Positions 23,926-35,678 of a stretch of DNA of 64,000 bases are shown piece by piece. This stretch comes from Taxillus chinensis. Taxonomy: Eukaryota > Streptophyta > Magnoliopsida > Santalales > Loranthaceae. Made by a program: the position numbers and the translations under genes. The notes beneath the pieces were generated by a model. It made no database searches and was not told the origin of the DNA. It worked only from the letters and a program-made list of their open reading frames with translations. The DNA lies in assembly GCA_023512835.1 (NCBI GenBank), contig CM042086.1, positions 17,451,820 through 17,515,819 of the forward strand. The letters run 5' to 3'. Within the stretch, counting starts at the first letter, position 1; each line of letters begins with the position of its first letter.

Positions 23926-24411
23926 CTAGCACTAATGACGTCTATTGTTTCATAACTTTTATTATTATTTTGGGTGGTCTTTGCGTGTGTGTGGACATGG
24001 CATGGAAGCAAGATCATATCTGGTGAAAACAAACAGTGTAAGCGAAGTGACCACATGAAAATAATGTCATTAATGAATCAGCATGTAAATGAGGAATAAA
24101 TTGCCTATTTGTCAAAACTTGAATGTTGAGAGAAAATGTAGTAATCCAGAGACTAAATTAAAAAATCTAGATTAAAACTCTAGATTTAAACTTTATTAAT
24201 TTGCTTTTTAAAATAAATTAAATTATGACTTATTTAAATATTTTTAAAATTAATTAACTAAAAGTAAAAAAAAATCATTAACTTGACATATACTTAAGAA
24301 ATAAGTCGTCAAAATTTATCACAAAATATTCAAGAATAAACATAACTACACATTCGTGTAAGAATGAATAATCTTACTTTCTATTTAAACTTTATAACTT
24401 TGATATTCTTT

Positions 24412-25332
24412 ATAGCATCTTCAATCCATTAGTAAAAGCAAAAGCTAAATCTATATTTGGCTAAAATCTCTCTCCAATTCATTAGATAAACCATTAGCCA
24501 AAAGAAAAAAAGATAAATATAATTTTAACTTTTGCTATGATGATGTCATGTCAACAAAAGGTTCCAATTTACACATCTACCCTTCTAATCTCTCAACCTC
24601 ACATTCCTCTCACCCACATCGAGACAAACCCAACAATGGCTATTTTCGTTCCTTTGGGTGATCTCTGTCCACCAGCTTCGCTTCTCCATCTAGCAGCAAC
24701 GACGTGCCTTTCCCAGCAAGGAAGATATCTTCGAGCTCGTTGCCATCTCCTTTGGGTCTTGGTTGCGCATCCGACTGCTCGGCCATTGTCCCCCCCACAC
24801 CTCTCTGCTCCCGCAACGCACCTCTACTCGCACAGTGTTCTGAACCGGCAAGCCTAAAATCAACGGCTGGCTCTGCGGATTCGGTCGCCCCTTGCTTGTT
24901 GTAAGTTCCGGGCTTTGGTGTGTGCAGGTTGGACTGGTTGTGTGGATGCGCAAGGGCAAACGGTTTCTGGATCTGGACTGCACACCTAGTGTTTAGTGAA
25001 ATTTCCCTTTGGGTTTTTCAGCATTCAATTTGCATTTCTTTTCCTCTTTCCTTTTGTTTTGTGCTGTCTTGCCATGTTGTGGTTTGCTCCGTGACCTGGT
25101 TGGCTATTTCTTTTAGCTTGTCTTTGGGTTGTTTTTTGTAATTTTATTGCTGGTGTTTGTGTTGTTCCATGTGTGTGACTGGGTGACTGTAGATGGGAAT
25201 ACTCCCGTGGAACCCTCTCCTTTTCTGTATTAACTGAGTGTGCCTATAATAAAACTGAGAATAAAAAAAAGGATAAATTGGATAAAACAAAAATTTAGGA
25301 AAAAAATAGATGAGATAAGATTGGAGCATCAT
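24412..25332. mobile_element. MITE-like element with GC-rich cargo
   Basis: The left end TAGCATCTTCAATCCATTA (24413 on) and the right end GATAAGATTGGAGCATCATA (ending about 25332) are imperfect inverted repeats of the same GAGCATC type as the other MITEs. The interior from about 24630 to 24980 is GC-rich and non-repetitive, the outer parts AT-rich. Open frames inside it lack any recognisable domain. The target duplication is not clear. The element begins exactly where similarity between the two duplicons ends. Confidence 0.5.
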
Positions 25333-25675
25333 AACCCTATAATATTATTCACTCAATCACTTAAACCCCTATTCTTTACATGCACTATTATTTAGAATAA
25401 GATTTAATTTATTATCTTATTCATGCACTTAACTTTAATCCAAGAGAAGAGCTATGATATTATCTCTATATATAAGGAACACTTTAGAGAATTTCCTGAA
25501 TTATTAAAGGTAAAAAAAAACGAGGGTTGAAGATTTTAAGGAATTTATATTACCGCTTGAAATTATTGGCTTTCTCACATATTATAAGGCATGTGGCCTC
25601 TAGCTTCCGAAAGAGGCAGAAAACTTCTTTCATGTGGCATCATTGCATCTAGAGTGGAGGCATTCAACGAACACC

Positions 25676-25824
25676 TAGGACGGATTATACTGGGTATCCG
25701 TCCCGTCCCGCTCTTAATGGAATGGATTTGAGATAAGTATAATCGTGTTCGAGGTGAATTTAAAATGGATATCTCTGACCTAGTAAGAATTTAGAGCGAG
25801 TTCAGAATGGGATAATCCGTCCTA
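25676..25824. mobile_element. short MITE with perfect 13-bp inverted repeats
   Basis: The left end TAGGACGGATTAT (25676-25688) and right end ATAATCCGTCCTA (25812-25824) are exact inverted repeats bounding 149 bp of non-coding DNA. The end sequence TAGG...CCTA resembles the hAT-like element at 31.9 kb. A target duplication could not be established. Confidence 0.65.
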
Positions 25825-25984
25825 AACCTATATATATATATATATAAGATAATATAGTGAGTTTGGATACCCACTTCAACTCAATGCTAAAGACAATTTG
25901 GAGTCAGCTTAAACAAACTTGAAATATTATTTTTTATCCCAGCGAACACCGAACATTCAAAATTGCCCCGTTTGTATGCGTATG

Positions 25985-26352
25985 CACTAACCAAGTCCCG
26001 TGAATAAGTCCCACTTCAATGCTCTTCTCTGAGCGTTCCACGAGCTCCAGAAACCCAGATCGACTGCAACATGATAAAACAGAAGCTAATGTCGGACCAT
26101 TCAATTCAAGCCCCTCCCCTCCTCGACCATCCGATCAAACATCACCAGTGCCTCGTTTGAACAATCGTTCTGCGCATACCCACAAACCAACGCCGTCCAT
26201 ATCCTCAAATTCCTCACAGGAGTTTCTTCGAACACTAGGAGGGCATCGCTCATGTTGTTGGACACAGAATAACACCGGACCATAATACCATTGACAACAT
26301 GCGAATCCTGGTCCAACCCAAACTTCAACACACGGACGTGAAGCAATTTACA
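25985..26352 (-). pseudogene. PPR protein fragment (PLS type), frameshifted
   Basis: On the minus strand from about 26352 the reading KLLHVRVLKFGLDQDSH, then YSVSNNMSDALLVFEETP, then IWTALVCGYAQNDCSNEALV and FDRMVEEG has the cadence of consecutive PPR repeats (H-x-x-x-x-K-x-G, A-x-x-VF-x-x-x-P, W-x-x-x-x-x-G-Y-x-x-x-x). After a G-rich frameshift near 26105 a second frame continues LELNGPTLASVLSCCSRSGF and LELVER, the next repeat. Only about three repeats remain and no start codon fits, so this is a broken fragment. PPR proteins bind organellar RNA. Confidence 0.7.
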
Positions 26353-26586
26353 GGATAAGAACAAGCGTCGAGAAGAAAAAAGGAAGGTGTTCTTACCCGG
26401 CGGGGCGGGACCCCGATTCTCTGCATCTCCATGCGAGGTGGGGCCGTTCGCCACCGAAGAGCGGCGTCGTCCGTGGGTGACATAACGTACCTTCTTACTC
26501 CTTCTCATGGACTATATAATACTTATCCCCGTAATGTATTATACAAGTCCAACAATTACCGCTTGTTTCTTCTCTTTTGTGGACAG

Positions 26587-27270
26587 ATTGAAGAAGTTTC
26601 AAATCCAATTATTCTTGATTGGGTGATTTCTCAACATGCACATGTTTCGGAATGGAGTGGGCGTGCTTTTCGATCTTGAGGTTTGTTTCATGACGGGCAA
26701 AATGATTTTCGATCTGTAATTATAGTTGTTCAAAAGGTATTTCAGATAATAGTGATATTGACTAGAAGCTACCTAGAGTACATGTATATTCTTACTTGAC
26801 TTGGAGAGATCCATTTTCTATTTGTTCAAAGGATTGAATGCGCAGTGCTCCACTTGTGCCAAGAATTGGGTGTTTTTTGTTCAAATTGTTCCCATGATTG
26901 ATCATATACATGACACTTTACTTCAACTCTGAAATGTAATTTTGGACTGAAGTCTGTTTTTTTACTGAAGAAGAAGCCTATGCTTCGATTTGTTCAAAGG
27001 ATTTAGGTGTGTGTGTGTGTGTGTGTTCCAAATTTTAAAAGCTTAAGTGTGATTATTGATTGACAAATAAACTGTAAGATAATTTTGGACTAAAATTTAG
27101 ATTCTATTAAGCATTTCTGAATTCTTTGGTTTTTTACTTCTGCTATACAAACTACTAAACTAGACATTACTGGGATGAAATAATTAAGGCTTGTGCAGGT
27201 ATGGGAGCCTTTATCTTCTCAACAAAAGCAGGCAGAATCAATTGTGGAAGTGTTTAAGATCATAGATGAG
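26587..27270 (+). pseudogene. fragment resembling the DUF810/MUN (PATROL1-like) family
   Basis: Two exon-like blocks bounded by AG and GT: 26587-26680 (IEEVSNPIILDWVISQHAHV, then SEWSGRAF, then, after a one-base frame change, DLE) and 27199-27270 (VWEPLSSQQKQAESIVEV, then FKIIDE). The run of S-N-P-I, W-x-x-x-Q, W-x-x-R-A, W-E-P-x-S-x-Q-Q, S-I-V-E-V-F-x-I-I-D-E recalls plant MUN-domain proteins such as PATROL1 that traffic membrane cargo (from memory of the family, not searched). No other exons were recognised, so it is probably a truncated pseudogene. Confidence 0.5.
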
Positions 27271-30169
27271 GTATGGATTAAAAAGTTAAGGTTTATTATC
27301 TGGTGCGATGCAGTAATTATTTGTATTAAACACACGTGGGTACTAGTTTGCAATTCAAACATTGGCTGCTGTAGTGGATACAATTTTCTTTTTTCGTTGG
27401 CCTCTTGATGCAGGGTCAATCCGTCAATGCAATATAAATATGCACCTTTGTGCACAAAATTAATTTTGTTTCGCCTAACTAAAATATTCACAGTTTTTTA
27501 TAACCTTCATACTTAATGAAAAACCCTTATTCTTCATTCCATTTGTTTAAAATTTGGTGGGAATGGGATAGGGAATCATATTTTCGGATACGAAACATAG
27601 GATTGGAAACAAATTTTGTATTACTTCATTCCATTCCGATGTCATCACATACCAAACGTTCTTTAAGAGCATTATAGATTTAGTTTGTCATGACATTTCA
27701 ATAGTTCATTACTTTTCTGTCTATAAATTTTGGTATGCATAATATTCAATGTACGCTAATTTTTATTATATAAATATAAACAAAGTGTACTCATGAGCAC
27801 TTTTGCAGGGATCGTGGATCCGTTTTGTTGCACTGATGACAAAATTTTCATTTTCTGAAAATCTGTGTATTTTCATAGGCTCAATTGACTACGTCTTGAT
27901 TGTTGGAATAAATGTCTTTGTATAGTGAGGCAAAGGAGGAGCAGAGGGAAAGAGATGATCCTGCTTGGACAGACATCCGTATTGAGACGATATGATGTAA
28001 TTGGTTTTTTTCCTTTTGTCTATTTTAATAAATTTTCATTCCCAACAAAAACTATATTATGCTGCTCCTGTGCTGAAGTTTAACAATTAAAATAATATAA
28101 TTTCAGGATGCACCATGGCTGTAAATAAGAAGGAATGGCTCACAATGTTGCTGCTTCATGTGTAATGAAAACAGAGAAAGGAAATAAAAAACCAAAAAAT
28201 TTGCAAGGGAAGAGAAACACATCCACATACATTCACTTCCTTGGAACATAATATTTTGAAAGATATTAAGTTATTTTGACAAACTAGTGTTCAATTCAAG
28301 TTATTTTGGCAAACTAGTGGTTAGGCGTGTTCAATTGAACATAATATCTTTGACTGGGACCATAATATTTTCGATTCCAGACATTTATCCAATGTTATTT
28401 TGAAAAAATGACTCATTCAAGTGGGGCTTTTCAATTGATAATAGATGAGAAACCTCTTTCATGGTAGGTCGGACATGGGACTGGTATGCAAACATGAAAA
28501 TACTATCGTGAAAAGAAAGAAAAATTTAGTTGCAATACAACTGATCAGAGAAGACAAGCGTTCGTGCACATCATCGTTCAATGACATTTCATTAAGAGAT
28601 GGTGTTGTTGATGATGATGAAAATAATGATGAAATGAGATATCCGGAGTGCTTTCCCATCAGCACTTACAATGACACTACTCCAATCCAAAGCTGTAAAC
28701 GTCACACTTATTATCAGTCTTCATTGTGTAGGCAGGTTCACCAAAAATAATTTTATCACACCCATAAGACACAGAAAATCAGAATAACCAAGAGGTTGGG
28801 TCAGTCAAATTAAATCAGATAAATATTGTAACATAGGGAATGTTGACAAGCTCTGCGAAAGAGACAACTCCATATCCACATCCGCATCCAGTAGATAAAT
28901 ATTAAAAGGAAACAAAGCTCTAAAAAGGTATCGAAAAAGCAATAGATGCTCAATTGAAACAAAGCTGTTAAAAAATAAAAAATCACTAGAAGCTACATAC
29001 CACGCTACTTCAACAAGTTGATGAGTTTACTTCAAGAATCGTCACCATGTTGTTTTCATTTGATCAATTGCACACTTCACATCGGTTTTAAGACTGAGTA
29101 CCTTGCGATAATCGATATATATACCCCAGAAGAACAAAAAAAAAAAAAGGGCAGAAGAAGCGCAGTGTCGGTGTACCACAATCGGGTCACTCAATGACTA
29201 TTTTTCTTCTTCTTCTTCTTGCTATTTTTATTATTATTGTTTTTTTACAACCGCAGTGACATTCGTACCACGATCGGGCTCGGCCATCGACCATTTTTGT
29301 AATTTTATATGTTTTTATATAAAATAAAATAATCAAGCAATATTGGGTAAATTCATTTATAGTTTTTTTAAACAATTTATTATGAACTGCTCGGGCATGT
29401 CGTTCGACCTGTATTTATTATACCAGAAATTTGTCTCCCATTTTTTATCATCTCTTAATTATCGAGAACCAAAAAAGAAAAAAAAAAAAGAATACCTGGC
29501 GCTCCATACCCGTATGTGCATGCCTACAATTGAAGTCCAACTCGATGGGTCAGCTTCCAAAAGCTTTGTTGTCCCGAAATCAGACAAAATGTGATCCTTG
29601 TCCGCCCACTCCTATACAATGTTTGGAGTGGAACTCTTCGGTTGCTTCAAGGATGCGCTCGTAGACCCGTCAAACCTCTATACTGTAATAAACACACAAA
29701 AAAGGTGAGTGAACAGAGCAGCGTTTATGGCTTCATCCTGCTAATGCTAAAATTTAATGAAAAAAACAATCTTTTCTTTATAAATTTGATGAATTAGTGT
29801 AAAATTCATACATTGGTTTCACAAATAATGTCCATCAACGTGCACGCTCAAGCCATCTCCCGTCTCTTTCACTCGGTGGTAAGTTTTTTTTTTTTTCGTT
29901 CTAAAAAAGTAATAGCTGTTTTTTATTATCAAAAATTAAAAGTTAAAAATAAAAAAATTATTTTTAATTTAAACGACTTCTGAGACGAAAATATTATTTG
30001 AATGTTTTTTATTTTTTATTTTTTTTATAAAAATAACTATTACATTTTGAAAATAAAAATAAAAAATAATATCCTAACTTTTAGTGTCAATTTTCTTTTG
30101 GTTTTGGTTACAATAAGAATTCCAATTTTCTTCGGCTCTTATATTACGTTTTAAAAAAATTGCATTGGA
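27271..30169. other. intergenic DNA, no gene recognised
   Basis: Mainly AT-rich. A plus-strand frame of about 100 codons at 28445-28750 has an acidic stretch (GVVDDDENNDEM) but no recognisable domain. The near-repeat phrase GTACCAC(A/G)ATCGGG occurs at about 29172 and 29267. A GC-richer patch at 29500-29690 shows no clear gene. Confidence 0.35.
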
Positions 30170-30664
30170 AAAAATGATATTCTAAAAATAAGCAAGCTGC
30201 GTATTTAAAGATAATTTTAAAAATATTATAAATAAGTTTTTGATAAATTAAAAAAGAAATTTATCATGGAGATTTAAAAAAAATAAAAATATATTTAATT
30301 TTTAAATTTGAAATATACACCTATTTTATTTTAAATTTTAAATAAAGTTAATATTAATATTCATATTTTATAAATTTTAAAATTACTTCATCAAAATACA
30401 ACTTTAAAAAGGAACATTGTTTTTGTTTTAAATTATAAAAAAAATATAAAAAAAATTTAAAAATTTTTAAATATATTTTATTATTTTTATTTATTTTATA
30501 AGAAAATTAATCTTTCAAAAGCAAAGTCAAATTAGTTCAGTCCGAGATAGGCACATTGGATACACCAGAAGTCAGTCGAGTATAAGACACATTATTAATA
30601 CCTATTTCACTCCACGACTAAGTCCTAAAAACTGCAATATCTCAATGTACAGTAATTAAGGGAA

Positions 30665-30760
30665 ATTCCTTAGCAACCGCTTGGATCCTTAGTGGTGGCC
30701 CATCTTTCTTGCTGCTGTTTGTAGTAGGCTTTCCACGGTTTGACTTGAACACGACACGAG
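30665..30760 (-). pseudogene. unidentified exon-like fragment, unit 1 copy
   Basis: The minus strand reads NRGKPTTNSSKKDGPPLRIQ followed by AVAKEFP. It then runs into a stop because of a two-base difference from the unit 2 copy. Better preserved than the AT-rich DNA around it, it looks like part of a captured gene, but I do not recognise the family. Confidence 0.4.
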
Positions 30761-31921
30761 CAAAATAAGAAGTCAGAAGGAAGAGATAGTTGTCGAGTTT
30801 GTGTGTTCCCTTTTCATTAATTTCCTTGTGTTCGTACTAGTTAGACTATCTTGGTAATGGTGCGTGGTTCCGTGATGGGCTTTGCATGAACGCAATGCCA
30901 TGTGTTTTATGTTTTGGGACTTTTCTTTTTTCTTTTCCTTTGTTCTTTTTTTCCCCCGGAGGCTGTGTTTTGAAATTGCCACAGGATATGTGTCGAGAGT
31001 TGAGATTAATATACTTTTTTTTTCTTTAACAAAAACATGATCGATGATATTTTATCGGTTTTTTTGTTTTTTTTTTTTGTTTTAAAGTGTGTTGTTTATC
31101 GATGGCCTATGTAATTTTATTTTATTTTTCGTCGGCCGTTAATTATTCATATAATATTTTAGTGGAGTCATCGCATACAAAACATGTGGTGCAAGGAGTT
31201 TGAGTTGGCTGCGGATTGGTGAAATGATCACGGCTTTGCTGTACACGAAGTCACAAACTGACTTGTTATTAGGAACTTGCCAGCTTTTTTCCTTTTTTAA
31301 GAAGCAAACATGTTAATTATTTATGAGTTTTTTAAAAAAATGTACAGCGGAGGAATTTAAATTTAAAGTTTAACTCCAGGTGTTTAAGACTTAATTTTAT
31401 TTTAATTTTAAATTTTGTGTTTTATTTAATTTTTATTTTATTAAAATTTGAAATGTAGTTTTTTAAAAAAATTGAGAAAAAAAATAATAGTCTAATTAAT
31501 TAATAATAGAGGTAAGAAAAAATAATAATAAATTAATTCTCACGAAAATTTTAATTTTAATTTTAAATATAATAAATATTTTAAAAAGTAAATATTTTAT
31601 TATCAATTTATTCAAAAAAATAAGTTTATCAAACAATTCAATTCTATTTTTAAAAACAAAAACAAACAAGCCTCGTATGCCTAAAATCTAACCATAGTTT
31701 TCCATCAATATTTATATTTACCATGTGAGTTGCTTGTGTCAATTTAGACAAGTAATATCACTGATGTGATGTCAATTATTAAAAACATGAGAAATATTTA
31801 TTGCAAACAGTTGGTGCATATCACTGCATAGTTAAATAATTTGGCATGCATTAGTTATAAATAATAAAATATATTAAAACTTATAAATCAATAAATACAT
31901 ATCATATTTACCGGTAGTGCG

Positions 31922-32185
31922 TAGGAATGGCAACAGAGCGGGTTGAACCGAGTAGTGGGTGACCCGAACTTGTCCCAGAAGGATTTGGATCGGGGCAGGG
32001 CGAGACTAAAGAGCATGGTGGGTAGGAGCGGGTATTTTAGCTTAAAATTATTTGAAAACGTTAAAAAAATCAGGGTGGGGTGAGGCGGCTAATACCCGTG
32101 CCTGCCCCGCTATCTCTTTTAAGTCGGATGAATCGGATAAAAACTGCACATATTGGAGCGAGTCAAGCCGGAATTGCGATCCCTA
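31922..32185. mobile_element. hAT-like non-autonomous element
   Basis: The ends TAGGAATGGCAAC and TTGCGATCCCTA are imperfect inverted repeats. They are flanked by 8-bp near repeats GTAGTGCG (31914-31921) and GTGGTGCA (32186-32193), 6 of 8 matching. The interior is GC-rich (GGGTGACCCGAACTTG and related). The equivalent place in tandem unit 2 (about 34980-35040) lacks it, giving a filled/empty comparison. Confidence 0.65.
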
Positions 32186-32449
32186 GTGGTGCACATTGCC
32201 AAATAACGACCATAAGAAGCAATTGGATATTGGAGTATTAAAAGATGAATTTGTTAAATAATCGATGAGGTTTAAGATAAACTGTGATCCTAATTAGGAG
32301 TAAGTGAAAATTGAAAATAGACAAGAGAGTGCAGAAAAAACAAGAGGGGAGTGATTTGATAATGTAATATCATAATTGTAGCCCTATCTTTTCACATCCC
32401 ATTGCTTGCTATTTAGTAGCTCATGGCATGCTTTTATAAGAAGTTATTT

Positions 32450-35219
32450 TTAGCTATATTAAAAATAAAATTATTATAAAAATAAGCAGATGTGTATTTA
32501 ATAAATGATAATTTTAAAAGTGTTGTAGATTCTAAAAGTAGGTAATAGATATTTTATAAATTAAAAAAAATATCGGAAAGGTTTGAAAAGATAAAAATAT
32601 CTTTAATTTTTAATTTTTAAAAATACACCCATTTTATTTTAAATTTTAAATAAGATTAAAATTAATATTTTATAAATTTCAAATTACTTTCTAAAAAAGT
32701 AATTTTAAAAAGAAACCTTAAACTGTTTTTATATTTTATTATAAAAAGGTAAAAAAAAAAAGATTCTTATAATTATTTTTTAAAATTTACTAAACAAATT
32801 TTACTCTTTCTTATTTATTTGAAAAGTAATATTAAACTGACTAATATCGGCAGGGATCTAGAAAATTCGGATAGTTCCGTTCGATACACTACTAGAAGAG
32901 TAAGACACATTAATACCTGTTTCACTCCACGATTCATTCCTAGAAACTGCAACACCTCAATGTAATTAGGAAATTCCTTAGCAGCCACTTGGATCCTTAG
33001 TGGTGGCCCATCTTTCTTGCTGCTGTTGGTAGTAGGCTTTCCACGGATTGACTTGAACGCGAGCAAACAGAAGAAAGAAAGAAGAGAGTTGTCAAGTTTG
33101 TGTGTTTCCTTTTCATTCCCTGTGTTCGCGCCATTTAGACTATTTTGGTGCGTGGTTCCGTGATGGGCTTTGCAAGAACGCAATGCCAATATCATGTGTT
33201 GCATGTGTTGCATGTTTTGGCTTTGGGACATTTCCTTTGTTTTTTTTTTCTTTTTAATCCCGGAGGCTGTGTTTCAAAATTGACACCAGATGGTACGTTT
33301 AATATGAGTTTTTGATTTATATATTTTATTTTTAAAATTCTATACACGAGATATGATTGATATTAGGGTAGGTTTCATTCATTATTTCTCGTTATGAATA
33401 TTTTGTTTCGAAGTTGACACTAGATATGATTGAGATTTGGGTAGGTTTATTATTATGAATTTTGATTTATGTATTTTATTATTTAAATTTTAGAGTTCGT
33501 ATTTAATTATAATTTAAAAATAAATTTAATTTAATAAAAAAATAAATGTATTTAAAAATAATATACTTTTTTAAAAATTAAATTTTCAATAAAATTTTAA
33601 AAATAATATTTAGTGAGTTTAATTAATAAATTCTTTATTTTAATTTTTTTCGATAGAATTAAATTTAAATTTAAAAATAAAATTATAAAATTATTAGAAA
33701 TAAATTTTAAAAATAATTATAGAATATATTATTTTTAAAAAGTAAAATAAGATTTTATAATTATTAAATTAAAATGAACCAGGACCCATCATTTTAAAAA
33801 ATCAATCCATAATCCGCTTCTTACCAAACTGTTTTTAAAAATTATATTTGAAAACACAGAGTGTGTTTTCTGTGAAATTTAAAAATATTTTTTTTTTGTT
33901 TGGGGTGTGTTTTGTAAAAAGTGGTTTCGTTTTTATACAAAGAAGCATGTGACGCCGGAGAGAAAGTATGTAGTAGCGGCGGGGGGAGGTCGCGTCGCGT
34001 GTGGCGTGAAGGCCAGATTTGGCAGTCGGGGGTAGGGCATCGCGCCGGGGGTGGCATCGTACCACCGTTATCAGATTTTTGTTTTTTTGTGTTGTTTATC
34101 GATAGCCTACGTAATTTTAAGGTAAAATATTTTATTTTATTTTTCGTCAGTCGTTATTCATATAATATTTTAATGGAGTCATCGCAGTCAACTTAGAACA
34201 TGTGGTGCAAGTATTTTATTTATTGGTGGGATGGTGCGGATTGGCGAAATGATTACGGCTTTGTTGTTAGGAACTTTCCAGCCTTTTGCCCTTTTTAAGA
34301 AGCAAACATAGTAATTATTTATGAGTTTTTTTTTAAGTTTAAGTCCAGGTGTATAAGACCGAGTTTAATTTTAATTTAAAATTTTTATGCTTTAGTTTCA
34401 TAATTTTTTTATTTTATTAGAATTGAAATTTCAATCCTTATATTATAAAATAGATTATATTTGATAGGAGATGAAATATATATATTTTTAAAAATACTGT
34501 TTCTTAAAATTAAGTCTTAAAAAAATTGAAAAGAAAAATATAATGACCTAGTTAATAGAGGAAAGGAAATATAATAATAAATTAATCCTCACATAAAAAA
34601 TAATTTTGAATTTTAAAATTAAAAAACTATTTTAAAAAATAAATACTTTATTATCAATTTATTCAAAAAAACAAGTTCATTAAATAATCAAATTCTGTTA
34701 TTAAAAACAAAATCAAACTAGCCTCATATTAGTCATATGCCTAAAATCTACCATGTGCGATCACAGTTTTCCATCAATATTTATATTGATCATGTGAGTT
34801 TGCTTGTGTCAATTTGGGCAAGTGATGTGATCACGGGTGTGATGTTAATTATAAAAATATATAAAAAAACTTTTTGCAATCGGTTGATCCATTATGGTTG
34901 TACAGTCAGATAATTTGATATGCATTATTCGTTGTAAATAAAAATATATATTAAAACTTATAAACCAATAAATATATGTCAAGTGAGTCGACTGTAGGTA
35001 GTAAAACTCAAAAAAACAATTGCAAAAATGTAAAAATTAGATGGCGGAGTATTAAAGGATGAATTTGTTAAATAACTGATGAGGTTTAAGTTAAACTGTG
35101 ATTCTAACTAAGGGTAAGTGAAAATATAAAATAAACAAGAAAGCGCAGAAAAAACAAAAAGACAATGATTTGATAATGTAATATCATATCTTTTCACATC
35201 CCATTGCTTGCTATTCTTA
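32450..35219. repeat. tandem duplication unit 2
   Basis: This is the second copy of the unit at 30170-32426, in direct orientation. It contains about 500 bp not matched in unit 1 around 33290-34080, including a GC-rich patch at 33950-34060. It ends just before the left edge of the receptor kinase duplicon B at about 35249. Confidence 0.8.
32917..33065 (-). pseudogene. unidentified exon-like fragment, unit 2 copy
   Basis: The minus strand is open through SIRGKPTTNSSKKDGPPLRI, then QVAAKEFPNYIEVLQFLGMN and RGVKQ, followed by GTATTA as a possible donor. The composition is protein-like and better preserved than in unit 1. No start codon context or partner exons were identified and the family is not recognised. 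Confidence 0.4.
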
Positions 35220-35678
35220 CAAGCTACAACTAGCCCAATGCAAATTCCCTAGCTGTCCTACATTACTCTTGTTCCCTCAAAATTATATGATTCTTGAATT
35301 TTGGTAATTGGCTGCTTTTAAAAAGGGAAAGTGAAGTTTACCAATAGACCAGTTTAGTTGAATCCATGTCCAAGTAACATCATTGGAGATCCAAGTAAAT
35401 GGAATTAAGCTGAACCATTTCTATCGATAATTTACGTGAATTATCTTTATAACAAGATTTCATCTCAGATATTATTTGGTCAATCCACTCTTTCCTCCCT
35501 ATGAACAGGCTTACATCAATAACTTAACTAGTAGAGATGACATTTTCAATATTTGCATATTTTCAATGGCTAACGTAAGAAGAACAAAATGGGTATCTTT
35601 TCTAAATTATAGATCTGTACACATGCAAAACTTACTGTAATATCATCAATGCACAATGGCTCCAAAACGGGCACCTTA

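Larger units (their letters stand above)
19080..24412. repeat. segmental duplication, copy A
   Basis: From about 19080 (starting AGCTGTCCTACATCA) the sequence matches copy B (from about 35249) through the whole receptor kinase gene and its upstream DNA. Alignment by eye continues to about 24412, where a MITE begins. Copy A has about 780 bp (roughly 23147-23925) absent from B, and other small indels. Both copies have the same orientation, about 16.2 kb apart. Confidence 0.85.
30170..32426. repeat. tandem duplication unit 1
   Basis: Many blocks recur in the same order about 2.3-3.1 kb further right. Examples are GGATCCTTAGTGGTGGCCCA (about 30682 and 32992), GGTGCGTGGTTCCGTGATGG (about 30858 and 33147), TTTTCCATCAATATTTATAT (about 31698 and 34768), and TGATTTGATAATGTAATATC near the right end (about 32351 and 35166). 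The two units are direct repeats that have diverged by many indels. Unit 1 carries a hAT-like insertion at 31922-32185. Confidence 0.8.

Noticed and set aside
28445..28750. 101-codon plus-strand frame with an acidic stretch
   Set aside because: No recognisable domain, no promoter or splice partner, and AT-rich surroundings. Kept only as a note in the spacer description.
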